NCBI GenBank assembly: GCA_050741255.1
Contig: JBOIEQ010000037.1
Location: 1 to 32,057 of the forward strand
From: CAZXNF01 sp050741255
Lineage (GTDB): Bacteria > Pseudomonadota > Gammaproteobacteria > Burkholderiales > SG8-41
Length of the DNA stretch: 32,057 nucleotides
Reading direction: 5' to 3'
Positions within the stretch are counted from its first letter, which is position 1. Each line of letters starts with the position of its first letter. The position numbers were made by a program, and so were the translations under genes. Shown here in pieces: positions 1 to 7,452 of this stretch. The notes beneath the pieces were generated by a model. That model was not told where the DNA came from, searched no databases, and was given only the letters and a program-made list of their open reading frames with translations.

Positions 1-336
1 GACGCGCGTCCGCGCCTGCGCGGACGGGGCGCCGGCGCCAGTCGCGCGCAGGGCGGCCCGGGGCACGTAGTCGGTCGTGGGTGCTTCGGCGGTCGTCGCG
101 ACGACGCCGGCGGCGGGATCGGCATTGGCTATGGCCGCCGTGTCCGCGCTGACCGTGGCGGCGATGGCGGTGGCCGCAGCGGTTTCGATCACGTCGGAGG
201 CCAGCGCACCGTCGAACAGCATGCGCGGCTCCAGCGCGAGCAGGCGGGTGCGGGTCGCGGACCGGCGCGGCGCCGGGCGTTGCCGCCCCACGTCGATCGT
301 TTCGGCCACTGCCGCGCTCAGTCTGCTTTTCCGCAT
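1..336 (-). CDS. LEPR-XLL motif protein, N-terminal 112 residues (runs off left edge)
   Basis: The minus-strand reading frame opens at ATG 336-334 and stays open to base 1, so only the N-terminus is here. The start is preceded by AGGTGAGAG, a good ribosome binding site. After a basic stretch (MRKSRLSAAV, then several Arg between residues 19 and 31) comes ALEPRMLFDGA at residues 34-44. This is the LEPR-XLL signature found at the N-terminus of very large exported or surface proteins, often followed by DUF4347 and repeat domains. The next 60 residues are Ala/Thr-rich and low complexity, as in a linker. The gene lies 136 bases downstream of the M50-HlyD gene on the same strand and may be its cargo; that link is inference. 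The motif is clear. Total size and downstream domains are unknown. Confidence 0.72.
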   Translation of the reverse strand, partial: MRKSRLSAAVAETIDVGRQRPAPRRSATRTRLLALEPRMLFDGALASDVIETAAATAIAATVSADTAAIANADPAAGVVATTAEAPTTDYVPRAALRATGAGAPSAQARTRV

Positions 337-472
337 GTCGCTCTCACCTGTTCACAAATCCGATATTCGAGTGGCTTCAACTGCTTGTAACGATGCAACC
401 CGGTGCAAAACCCGTGCCCTCGCCGGCGGCGGCCGTTGGACGTGACTTCCGTCGCACGGTTCCTGTCCCGCC

Positions 473-2593
473 TCAAAATCCGCTCTCCCGCACGAACAAG
501 GAGACCACCCGGCTCGTGACATCCTGCACGGTCCAGAACAAACCGGCATTAATGCGCACCGTGCCGCGCACGACGCCATCCGCCGGTGCCGTGCCTTCCG
601 GCGGCGAGATCTCGACGCGATAGCGCGCGTCGTGGGCGAGGTAAGCGGCCTTGCCCGCATGGCCACCACCGCGGGTCGATGCCACATCGCCGCCGTGCAC
701 CGACGCGAGCAGCGGATGCGCCACCTCGCGGGCGGACGAGGCGTCGACCGCCGTCACGCGCCCGGTCATCGCACCGCTGCCCGCGCGTTCCGGATAGAAA
801 CGGATCGACTGCCCCGGGGCCACGGCCCGCACCTGCGATTCGCTGACGTACGCCTCGATTACCGACTGTGCCGAGACCACGCGCAGCAGCGGCTGGCGCG
901 GGTTGACCCAGCGTCCGGGCACCACATCGGCGGCCAGATCGCGGACGACGCCTGCCGACTGCGCGCGCAGTTCCAGCCGCGCGAGTTCGGCCTCCGCGCC
1001 CTGCCGGTCGGCCAGCGCCTCGGCCAGTTGCTGTTCGGTGACCGCGCGGCGTTCGGACTGGGCCATGCTCGCCGGCGCGCGCAGCAGTTCCACCTGCAGC
1101 GCCTGCGCGCGGGCCTCGGCCCGGGTACGCCGCGACACCAGTTCCGGCGAGGCGATCCGCGCGAGCAGCGCGCCGGGCGCGACCGCCTCGCCGTCCTTCA
1201 CCGCGACCTCGACGATCTGGCCCGCCACCGGCGCGTACACCGTCTGCACCTGCGCCGCGCGGACCAGCGCGGGCGCCTGCACCTGCAGGCTGACGGGGCC
1301 GAGCCACAGCACCGCGAAGGCGGCCGCGGCGACCGTGCCGATGCGACGCCACTGCGGCACAAGTTCCGCGCGCCGCGCGGAGAGCGCCTGCGCCTCGCGC
1401 CACAGCGGGCGCACGATGAACCAGCCGATCTCGACGGCCATCAGCGCGAGGCCGAGCAGCTTGAAGAACAGGTGATAGACCGCGAACGCGATGACGAGAA
1501 ACAGCACGAAGCGGTAAGCCCAGGTGCCGACGGCGAACGCGATCAGCAGCGCGCGGCGGCGCGGCGACAGGTCCGCTTCCGGCTGCGGATCGTCCAGGCC
1601 GAAAAAGAACCGGCGCAGCCAGTGGCGCGCCAGCGCGAAGCTGCGCTCGTGCAGGTTGGGCATGTCGAGCGCGTCGGAGGCCAGGAAATAACCGTCGAAC
1701 CGCATGAAGGGGCTCGCGTTGATCGCGATCGTCGTCACCCACGTGGTGGTCGCCAGCAGAAACAGCACGCTCTTCAACGGACCTTCCGGGGCGAGCGCCC
1801 AGCCCAGCGTCGCGAACACCGCCAGCACCAGTTCCGCGGCGATGCCGGCGGAGGCGATGGCGAAGCGCTGCCGGCGGTCCGCCAGCTTCCAGGTCTCGCC
1901 GGTGTCGGTGTAAAGCACCGGCCACAACACGAGGAAGGCCACGCCCATGGTCGGCACGCGCACGCCGTAACGCTTGGCGGTGAAGGCGTGCGCGAATTCG
2001 TGGATCACCTTCGCGAAGCTGGCGGCCACCGCGTAAAACAGCAGGCCTTCGAGGTTGAAGAAATAAAGGAAGGTGCGTCCGAGTGCGTCCCACTCGCGGA
2101 CGAGCAGCACGAGATCGATCGCTGCCACCACCGCGACGACGGCCGCGAACGCCGGCGTCCACAGCCCGCGCACGTAGGGCAGCATGCGCGTGAGCCAGCG
2201 GTCGGGATGGAACAGCGGGATGCGGAAGAACAGGTAGTGATGCAGCGCCTGCTTCCACAGCGCGGGTTTCGAGGTCAGCCAGCCCATGCGCCGGCGCGCA
2301 AGCCCTTCGGCGTCCGCGGGCGCGGCGAGTTCGTGCTGCAGCAGGAAAGCCGCGACCGTCTGCACGTCCTGCGCGGTGGGCCGCAGCGTGGTGTCGCGCG
2401 CAACTGCCGCCACGAGCGCGCCCGCCTCCGGATGCGCGCGCCAGCGCGACAGCAATTCGAACTCCAGCCAGCCGAGTTCGAAAAAGCGGTTGCGCACGGG
2501 ATCGGCAATCCGCCAGACGGGGGAACCGTCCGCGAGCGCGGCGCTGCGGTGCAGCTTGAGATCCTGGCGGAGTTGGGGGAGCAGGTCGGGCAT
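473..2593 (-). CDS. Polytopic membrane protein: M50 site-2-protease-like domain joined to HlyD-type periplasmic adaptor
   Basis: The 706-residue protein is read from ATG 2593 (MPDLLPQLRQ). The frame stays open to 2710, but that extension does not look like protein. Residues 1-110 form a soluble PqqD/winged-helix-like region. Several transmembrane segments follow, with HEFAH at 198-202 (HExxH zinc motif) and NASPFMRFDG at about 292-301, the second S2P metal motif. After more membrane segments, a final anchor near 420-435 precedes a biotinyl-lipoyl-like HlyD region (about 441-481), a helical hairpin and a beta-barrel segment. It is therefore an inner-membrane metalloprotease-like core with a periplasmic adaptor. 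The family is usually annotated as M50 peptidase or HlyD family efflux adaptor. The LEPR-XLL gene follows on the same strand. A role in exporting or processing that protein is plausible but inferred. No good ribosome binding site precedes ATG 2593. Confidence 0.85.
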   Translation of the reverse strand: MPDLLPQLRQDLKLHRSAALADGSPVWRIADPVRNRFFELGWLEFELLSRWRAHPEAGALVAAVARDTTLRPTAQDVQTVAAFLLQHELAAPADAEGLARRRMGWLTSKPALWKQALHHYLFFRIPLFHPDRWLTRMLPYVRGLWTPAFAAVVAVVAAIDLVLLVREWDALGRTFLYFFNLEGLLFYAVAASFAKVIHEFAHAFTAKRYGVRVPTMGVAFLVLWPVLYTDTGETWKLADRRQRFAIASAGIAAELVLAVFATLGWALAPEGPLKSVLFLLATTTWVTTIAINASPFMRFDGYFLASDALDMPNLHERSFALARHWLRRFFFGLDDPQPEADLSPRRRALLIAFAVGTWAYRFVLFLVIAFAVYHLFFKLLGLALMAVEIGWFIVRPLWREAQALSARRAELVPQWRRIGTVAAAAFAVLWLGPVSLQVQAPALVRAAQVQTVYAPVAGQIVEVAVKDGEAVAPGALLARIASPELVSRRTRAEARAQALQVELLRAPASMAQSERRAVTEQQLAEALADRQGAEAELARLELRAQSAGVVRDLAADVVPGRWVNPRQPLLRVVSAQSVIEAYVSESQVRAVAPGQSIRFYPERAGSGAMTGRVTAVDASSAREVAHPLLASVHGGDVASTRGGGHAGKAAYLAHDARYRVEISPPEGTAPADGVVRGTVRINAGLFWTVQDVTSRVVSLFVRESGF

Positions 2594-2595
2594 GG

Positions 2596-2631
2596 CGATG
2601 GGGTGAAAATGGCGCGGTGAAAATCTGTCAA
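2596..2631 (-). promoter_or_regulatory. Candidate promoter of the M50-HlyD gene, possibly leaderless
   Basis: On the minus strand a consensus -35 hexamer TTGACA lies at 2631-2626, 33 bases before ATG 2593. Only a weak -10 (CATTTT/ATTTTC) is found 15-16 bases further on. If used, transcription would begin within a few bases of the start codon, which fits the missing Shine-Dalgarno sequence. A 9-bp direct repeat, GGTGAAAAT on the plus strand (2602-2610 and 2616-2624), overlaps this element. Sequence inspection only. Confidence 0.3.
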
Positions 2632-2808
2632 AACGGTAGATTTTCGCGGAGTACCCACCCTCTCCACAATGATTTTTCACGGTTTTTTTCTGCGCCGTGA
2701 TGCAGTTCACAGGCGGAATCTGCGGCGGAAACTTGGTTTAAATCTTGTTAAAGTGCGGCCTCCGCGCCCTCCCTCCGCACTCACCGGCACAACACCTTCG
2801 CTTTCTAC

Positions 2809-3777
2809 ATGCATAAACCCACCTACTGCATTGTTTTAGCTGCACTCGTGATCGTTCCGATGGTGACCGCCACCGCACAGGCGCAAAACTTTCCTACACG
2901 GCCCATCCGCATGATCGTGCCGTTTGCCGCGGGCGGGTCCGTGGACGCGGTGGCCAAGGCGGTCAATGCCCCGGCTTCCAAACGCCTGGGCCAGCCGGTC
3001 TACATCGAGTACGTGCCCGGGGCCAGCGGCGGCACCGGCGCAGGCCTGGTGGCCGGCACGCCGGCCGACGGCTACACGGTGCTGCTCACCAGCACCGCGC
3101 TGCTCATCGCCAACGCGATGTACAAAAATTCTTTTGACGCGCACAAGGATTTCACGCCGGTCGTGGAACTCGCGCGTTTCGATTACGCGCTGATCGCGCA
3201 TCCGAAGTTCGCGGCCCGCACCGTCAGGGAACTGGTGGAACTCGGCAAGAAGAGCAAGGGCACCACCAGCTTCGCCAGTTCCGGCAGCGCGACGGCCAGC
3301 CGCGTCATCGGCGAAGTGCTCAACAAGAACACCGGCGCCGACCTGCTGCACGTGCCCTACCGTGGCGCGGGTCCCGCGCGCATGGACGTGGTCGAGCGGC
3401 AGGTGGACGTCGCCTTCGACGACCTTGGTCCCGCGCTCGCGGCGGCGCGCGCGGGCAAGGTGCGCGTACTCGCCACCACCGGCAAGGACCGCTCCCCCCT
3501 CGCGCCCGACGTACCCACCATCGCCGAGACGTTTCCCGGGGTGTTCGTCGACAACTGGATCGGCGTCTTCGTGCGCAGCGGCACGCCGAAGGCCGCGGTG
3601 GACCGGTTGAACGCCGCGTTCGCGGAGGCCGTGAAGGATCCCGCGGTCGCGAAAACCATGGCCGCCCAGAGCCTGGTCGCGGTGGGCTCCACCCCGGCGG
3701 CCTTCGAGGAAGTGACCCAGGACTTCCGCAAGCGCTACGTGGATCTGATCAAGCAGTTCGTGATCGAGCCGGACTGA
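2809..3777 (+). CDS. Bug/TctC-family periplasmic solute receptor (copy 1)
   Basis: This 322-residue protein has a cleavable signal peptide (hydrophobic core at residues 8-21, cleavage near AQAQ-NFP). It then follows the Bug pattern: PTRPIRMIVPFAAGGSVD at the start of the mature chain, PADGYTVLL, FASSGSATASR, HVPYRGAG and DVPTIAE. Bug proteins bind small carboxylates or related solutes in the periplasm and deliver them to TctAB-type transporters or to sensors. This copy is divergent where the family normally has VDNRPGAGG (here IEYVPGASGG), so its ligand pocket may differ. It stands alone, divergent from the M50-HlyD gene and convergent with the next gene. No tctA or tctB is nearby. An AT-rich patch at 2732-2753 lies in its upstream region, but no clear promoter could be assigned. 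Confidence 0.9.
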   Translation: MHKPTYCIVLAALVIVPMVTATAQAQNFPTRPIRMIVPFAAGGSVDAVAKAVNAPASKRLGQPVYIEYVPGASGGTGAGLVAGTPADGYTVLLTSTALLIANAMYKNSFDAHKDFTPVVELARFDYALIAHPKFAARTVRELVELGKKSKGTTSFASSGSATASRVIGEVLNKNTGADLLHVPYRGAGPARMDVVERQVDVAFDDLGPALAAARAGKVRVLATTGKDRSPLAPDVPTIAETFPGVFVDNWIGVFVRSGTPKAAVDRLNAAFAEAVKDPAVAKTMAAQSLVAVGSTPAAFEEVTQDFRKRYVDLIKQFVIEPD

Positions 3778-3827
3778 CCCGCCGCGTCCTCAAGGCGCGC
3801 CGGACCATCCCTGATTTTCCGACCGAC

Positions 3828-4484
3828 TCACTCCGACTTTCCCCGGTCGCGCGCGGCCGCCTGCGCCGTGGGGTTGGGCGTGGGCTCGCCGATCTTCCGC
3901 AGCGTGTTGCGGTCCGTGTGGTGGAACGGCTCCGCCTGGCCCGGGATGATCAGCACCGTGTCCAGTTCGTAGGACCACGTGCCGTCGGCGTTGATCGAGA
4001 CCGTGATGGAGTAGCGATCCGTCCTGAACGCGTACTCCAGAAACGGATTCGACACGATGCCGTTCGTCATGGACCCGCGCACCGCTTCCAGCCGAAACGT
4101 TCTGGCATCCGCGGTCGCGCGACCGACCGCCATCGCCGTCTGCCCGCGCGGGATGGACAGCGTCTGCGTCACGGTGCCCGTCGCGGGTTCCCACAGCCAG
4201 TAGCCGACCTGGTCGTGAAAGGTCTCAACGTCGTCGGGCTTCACGATCCGCGTGTGGTAGCGCAACCCATAGAGCAGTTGCGGCCCGTTGGTCTGCGCAT
4301 CGATCGGCTGCAACTCCATGTGCTCGATGAACGCCTGCCGTTCGGGGCCGTCGGCTTTCGGGTTGACGTCGAGCCCGCCGGCGCCGGTCCAGAGGCCCGC
4401 CATTCCGGTGAGCGGTCCCAGATTGGCGAGCGTGTCGACGTCCGGTTCGGGTTCCGTGTAGATGTCTTTGGGGTAGTTTTCCAT
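3828..4484 (-). CDS. Nitrobindin-like heme-binding beta-barrel protein
   Basis: The 218-residue protein has no signal peptide, so it is probably cytoplasmic. It resembles the FABP-like/nitrobindin (THAP4-type) beta-barrel family: GLWTGAGG at residues 30-37 matches the family's GxWxGxG opening. Alternating strands follow (YGLRYHTRIV, QVGYWLWEP, TVTQTLSIPRG). It ends with EPFHHTDRNTL (185-195), where nitrobindins place the heme-ligating His. Family members bind ferric heme and can isomerise peroxynitrite; that function is not established here. The Gln/Ala/Arg-rich C-terminal tail (about 203-218) looks disordered. The gene follows the small repeat membrane protein by 30 bases on the same strand, so the two are probably co-transcribed. 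Remote family assignment, moderately sure. Confidence 0.65.
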   Translation of the reverse strand: MENYPKDIYTEPEPDVDTLANLGPLTGMAGLWTGAGGLDVNPKADGPERQAFIEHMELQPIDAQTNGPQLLYGLRYHTRIVKPDDVETFHDQVGYWLWEPATGTVTQTLSIPRGQTAMAVGRATADARTFRLEAVRGSMTNGIVSNPFLEYAFRTDRYSITVSINADGTWSYELDTVLIIPGQAEPFHHTDRNTLRKIGEPTPNPTAQAAARDRGKSE

Positions 4485-4514
4485 GATCGATTTACAGCTC
4501 CAGCAGACTCAAGG

Positions 4515-4802
4515 TTAACCGGCACGAGGTTGGGTCGGAGATGCGGCGTCAGCATGGCTCTCGCTCTCGACGTCCACCGCAGGGGGCAGCGAGACCCGCT
4601 CTGTGACCCGAAGTTCGCTGATAACAAGTTCGTCGATTTCCAGCCGTTTGATCCGCGCCCTGCCCACCGCCAGCTTGCCAATGGCCATCGCACCGATGGC
4701 GATGGCGCCTAGCGCGACCGCGCCCAATGCCACGCTGCCAATCGCCTGCGTTGCGGTCGCGATTGCGGGAAAAGCTCGAGCACGCGTGGTTTTGCGTTTC
4801 AT
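4515..4802 (-). CDS. Small Ala/Gly/Ile-repeat membrane protein
   Basis: The 95-residue protein starts at ATG 4802, preceded by AAGGG at suitable spacing; an in-frame ATG at 4844 is less likely. After a basic N-terminus it has about five tandem repeats of the form (V/I)ALGA or (A/I)AIGA between residues 20 and 47. A charged beta-like stretch follows (RIKRLEIDELVISELRV, about 48-64), then a disordered acidic tail. The repeat block could form a glycine-zipper hairpin in the membrane or a short beta-solenoid. Similar short proteins occur in many Proteobacteria as hypotheticals, and no function is assigned. It lies just upstream of the nitrobindin-like gene and 75 bases downstream of the lutA-like gene. 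Confidence 0.7.
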   Translation of the reverse strand: MKRKTTRARAFPAIATATQAIGSVALGAVALGAIAIGAMAIGKLAVGRARIKRLEIDELVISELRVTERVSLPPAVDVESESHADAASPTQPRAG

Positions 4803-4877
4803 TTGGCGACCCTTCGTGGCGTGGCGGTACTGAAGTCTAAACACACTTCGGCGTGGGGGGCGGCCTAACGTGCCCGC

Positions 4878-5603
4878 TCACCCCTTGGGCGCCAGCACTT
4901 CCGCGATATGCAGGACCTGCGTCTTGTCGTCGCCGCGCCGGCGCAGCTTGCCCTCGATGTTGAGCATGCACCCGAGGTCGCCCAGCACGACCGCCTGCGC
5001 GCCGCTCGCCGCGATGTTGTTGCACTTGCGGTCGGCGATCGCCGTGGAGATGTCGCCGTACTTCACCGCGAAGGCGCCGCCGAAGCCGCAGCAGGTCTCG
5101 CATTCGTTCATTTCCCTGAGTTCCACACCGGGCATTGTTGCCAGCAGCGCGCGCGGCTGCCGCTTCACGCCGAGTTCGCGCAGGCCGGAACAGGAGTCGT
5201 GATAGGTGACGGCGCCTTTGTAGTCCCCTGCGACACGCTCGACCTTCGCCACGTTGACCAGAAAATCCGTCAGCTCGTACGTCTTCGCCGCCAGCGCAGA
5301 CACGCGGGCGAGCATCGCGGGATCGTCCGCGAACAATTCCGGGTAGTGCGTTTTGATCTGCCCCGCGCAGGAACCGGAAGGCGCCACCACGTAGTCGAAG
5401 CCCTCGAACTCGGCGAGCGTCTTGCGCGCGAGCGCCGCGGCATTGGCGCGATCGCCCGCGTTATAGGCTGGCTGGCCGCAGCAGGTCTGCGTTTTGGGCA
5501 CCTCGACCGTGCAACCGGCGGCTTCCAGCAGGCGGATCGCCGCAAAGCCGATGCGCGGGCGCATCAGGTCGACGAGGCAGGTGACGAACAGGGCGACGCG
5601 CAT
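4878..5603 (-). CDS. lutA: LutA/YkgE-like cysteine-rich (CCG-domain) oxidoreductase subunit
   Basis: The 241-residue soluble protein carries two CCG cysteine-rich domains. The first has CLVDLMRP (residues 9-16) and TCCGQPAYNAGD near 40-51. The second has YHDSCSGLRELG and ETCCGFGG. These cysteines bind Fe-S clusters or serve as the heterodisulfide-type redox site, as in LutA of the LutABC L-lactate oxidation complex and in GlpC/GlcF relatives. Length and motif order match LutA. However, no lutB or lutC is present here, so it is either separated from its partners or works with another ferredoxin-like protein. The gene begins 7 bases after the stop of the M48 peptidase gene and is almost certainly in the same transcript. 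The family is certain; the lactate role is an inference. Confidence 0.85.
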   Translation of the reverse strand: MRVALFVTCLVDLMRPRIGFAAIRLLEAAGCTVEVPKTQTCCGQPAYNAGDRANAAALARKTLAEFEGFDYVVAPSGSCAGQIKTHYPELFADDPAMLARVSALAAKTYELTDFLVNVAKVERVAGDYKGAVTYHDSCSGLRELGVKRQPRALLATMPGVELREMNECETCCGFGGAFAVKYGDISTAIADRKCNNIAASGAQAVVLGDLGCMLNIEGKLRRRGDDKTQVLHIAEVLAPKG

Positions 5604-5610
5604 GGGGGCG

Positions 5611-6495
5611 CTATTGTGCCCCGCCGGCGGGCGGCTTCACAGCCTCCACCTTCCTGAGGACTGCCAGCGCCGGCGGCAGCGGCGTGCGCGGCCCGTCCGG
5701 CGCCCAGCCGCGTTCGCGCGCCATGCGTTCGGCCGCAGCGACGCGTTCCAGCGATAGCGGGTGCGTCTGCAGAAACGCGGGGGCGTAACCGCCACCACCG
5801 ATTTTGGCGAGTTCGGTAAAGGTGTCCTTCGCACCCCCCACGTGGCCATAGACTTTTGCCACCGCGGCGAAGGCCTCCGCGTCGGCCGCGCTTTCCTGGT
5901 CGCGTCCATACTTGAGCAGCGGCAGTGTGCCCGCGGTCTGCAGCGCGCCACCGGCGACGCCCTCGCCCATGCCGGACGACAGCACGGACAGCGTCAGGCC
6001 CACGGCGATGCCGCGCCCGAGGCTGGACGCCGGATGGCGCAGCTTGGCGTGCGCGATCTCGTGCGCGAGCACCGTGGCCACCGCATCCTCGCTGTCGAAC
6101 TTCACCAGCAGGCCGCGGTAGAACACCACGTTGCCACCGAGCGTCGCGAACGCGTTCGGCGTCGTCCCATCGTCGTAGTGCACTTTCACCTGCATGCCCT
6201 CGGGCAGCCCCATCACCGGCACGAGCTTCGCCGTGATCGCGCGCAGCGCCTGGCGGGCTTCCTCGGCCTGCGCGTCGCGCAGGCCTTCCTCCCAGTGCTT
6301 CGTGATGCTGGAGGCGAAGTTGTTTTCGGTGCTGAACGGCAACCGCGCCGCGATCTCGCCGGCGAAAAACCCGATGAGCGCCGTCACGGCGGCCACGGTG
6401 CCGAGCGCCCCGACGACCAGCCACGTGAACTCCTTCAGCGGATGCTCGGTGCTGTAGTTGACGGTTTCGTCGGGAAGACGGTTTTCGAAGTCCAT
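5611..6495 (-). CDS. M48-family metallopeptidase, membrane anchored
   Basis: The 294-residue protein is read from ATG 6495 (MDFENRLPDE). It has one N-terminal transmembrane segment (about 24-46), then the M48 catalytic region with HEIAH at 145-149 (zinc HExxH) and ESAADAEA at 201-208, the downstream Glu ligand. A hydrophobic re-entrant or second membrane stretch lies at 161-193. The QTHPLSLERV sequence near 247-256 is typical of the M48 C-terminal region. It is likely an inner-membrane or periplasm-facing zinc protease of the HtpX/BepA/LoiP superfamily, with a quality-control type role. The start has no obvious Shine-Dalgarno sequence. It follows a YbjQ-family gene by 20 bases and precedes the lutA-like gene by 7 bases. 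The substrate is unknown. Confidence 0.87.
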   Translation of the reverse strand: MDFENRLPDETVNYSTEHPLKEFTWLVVGALGTVAAVTALIGFFAGEIAARLPFSTENNFASSITKHWEEGLRDAQAEEARQALRAITAKLVPVMGLPEGMQVKVHYDDGTTPNAFATLGGNVVFYRGLLVKFDSEDAVATVLAHEIAHAKLRHPASSLGRGIAVGLTLSVLSSGMGEGVAGGALQTAGTLPLLKYGRDQESAADAEAFAAVAKVYGHVGGAKDTFTELAKIGGGGYAPAFLQTHPLSLERVAAAERMARERGWAPDGPRTPLPPALAVLRKVEAVKPPAGGAQ

Positions 6496-6515
6496 CGGAG
6501 GGCAGCGGCTAAGTA

Positions 6516-6986
6516 TCAGCGCGCCGGCGCCGTCAGCACGTCCAGGGGCTTCAGCGCCGTGCCGTAGGCGATGACCTGCACGATCGGCATGGATTGCCCG
6601 TGGCCGCCACCGATGTTGGTGGTCTCGAACTTGACGTTGATGACGAGATGGCTGCCGAGACGCAGCGCCTGTTCCTTCATGCGCAGGATCGCCTCGCGGC
6701 GCGCGCGATCGAGCAGCGATTCGTAGGAGGTGAGCCGCCCGCCGATCAGCGTTTTCAGCCCGGCCACGAACTGCTTGAAGTAGTCCGACCCGACGACGAC
6801 GGAGCCCGACACCAGCAGGCAGGCCTGCTCGCGCGCGACGTCCGGCGGATAGCGGGTCGCGAAGGCCAGCACCTTGGCGTACTGCCGCTCGCGGATGCGG
6901 ATGGACGCGTAATGCCGCGACTCGTTCCACTGGCCGATGAAGTAGCCCAGCCCGAGCAGGACCAGGAAGACAATCAGGTCGAACAT
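6516..6986 (-). CDS. Membrane-anchored YbjQ/UPF0145-like protein
   Basis: The 156-residue protein has an N-terminal transmembrane helix (residues 3-19, LIVFLVLLGLGYFIG) followed by a cytoplasmic or periplasmic YbjQ-type domain. Family-like features are YFKQFVAGLKTLIGGRLTSY, a helix with ARREAILRMKEQA, and LGSHLVINVKFETTNI leading into VQVIAYGTAL. YbjQ (DUF74) proteins form pentameric beta structures and are described as putative heavy-metal binding; their role is not settled. The next upstream gene encodes a soluble member of the same family, so this is a tandem pair in which one copy gained a membrane anchor. It sits 15 bases downstream of that gene. Confidence 0.8.
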   Translation of the reverse strand: MFDLIVFLVLLGLGYFIGQWNESRHYASIRIRERQYAKVLAFATRYPPDVAREQACLLVSGSVVVGSDYFKQFVAGLKTLIGGRLTSYESLLDRARREAILRMKEQALRLGSHLVINVKFETTNIGGGHGQSMPIVQVIAYGTALKPLDVLTAPAR

Positions 6987-7001
6987 GCCGCCGGCCCCGG
7001 G

Positions 7002-7397
7002 CTATTCGAGGACGACCGCGGTCCCGTAGGCGAGGATCTCCGCCGCGCCCGCCGTGATCGACGCCGTCGAATAGCGCACGTTGATCACCCCGTTCGCGCC
7101 CATGGATTTCGCCTGGGCGATCATCCGCTGGGTCGCTTCCTCGCGCGCCTCCTGCAGTAGCTCGGTATAGGACTTGAGTTCGCCGCCCACGATATTCTTC
7201 AGCCCGGCGAGCAAATCCTTGCCGACGTGCTTGGTGCGCACGGTGCTGCCCTGCACGATCCCCAGGTGCGTGCGGATGCGGCGGCCGGGAATGATTTCGA
7301 TGTTCGACACGAGCATGCCGCCCCCCGCGGAAGCGCCGGTGTTTGAGGCGGACGTGTTGAACGGGTTCTGGTTCGCGTAGGGATTGGACTCGGCCAT
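7002..7397 (-). CDS. YbjQ/UPF0145-family protein (soluble copy)
   Basis: The 131-residue protein has an Asn/Ser/Gly-rich disordered leader (residues 1-28) and then a standard YbjQ domain: SNIEIIPGRRIRTHLGIVQG, KDLLAGLKNIVGGELKSYTELL, AREEATQRMIAQA, MGANGVINVRY and ILAYGTAVVL. The GANGVINVRY and LAYGTAV strings are diagnostic for the family. The gene heads a four-gene minus-strand group (ybjQ, ybjQ-TM, M48, lutA) with gaps of 7-20 bases. It starts 55 bases after the kdpE stop, with a candidate -10 element in that gap. Biochemical function is unknown. Confidence 0.86.
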   Translation of the reverse strand: MAESNPYANQNPFNTSASNTGASAGGGMLVSNIEIIPGRRIRTHLGIVQGSTVRTKHVGKDLLAGLKNIVGGELKSYTELLQEAREEATQRMIAQAKSMGANGVINVRYSTASITAGAAEILAYGTAVVLE

Positions 7398-7429
7398 GGC
7401 GATTGCGGGCTCCGGTTGCGGGACAACCC

Positions 7430-7435
7430 AGTATA
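7430..7435 (-). promoter_or_regulatory. Candidate -10 element for the ybjQ-M48-lutA group
   Basis: On the minus strand TATACT lies 33 bases before the ybjQ start, inside the 55-base gap after kdpE. It is the only AT-rich hexamer in a GC-rich gap. No good -35 sequence sits at 16-18 bases. It would let this group be transcribed separately from the kdp operon. Confidence 0.3.
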
Positions 7436-7452
7436 ACCAAGCCGCGCTGAGC

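Noticed and set aside
77..445. Plus-strand Ala/Ser-rich frame at the left edge
   Set aside because: The opposite strand encodes the LEPR-XLL N-terminus with a ribosome binding site, and this frame has no start signal.
632..2620. Long plus-strand open frame of 662 codons opposite the M50-HlyD gene
   Set aside because: The protein is Arg/His/Gln/Gly-rich with no domain and lies wholly antisense to a gene with clear motifs. It is a by-product of high GC at third positions.
2594..2710. 39-residue N-terminal extension of the M50-HlyD protein
   Set aside because: The extension is basic, unrelated to the family, and overlaps the likely promoter. MPDLLPQ is the natural start.
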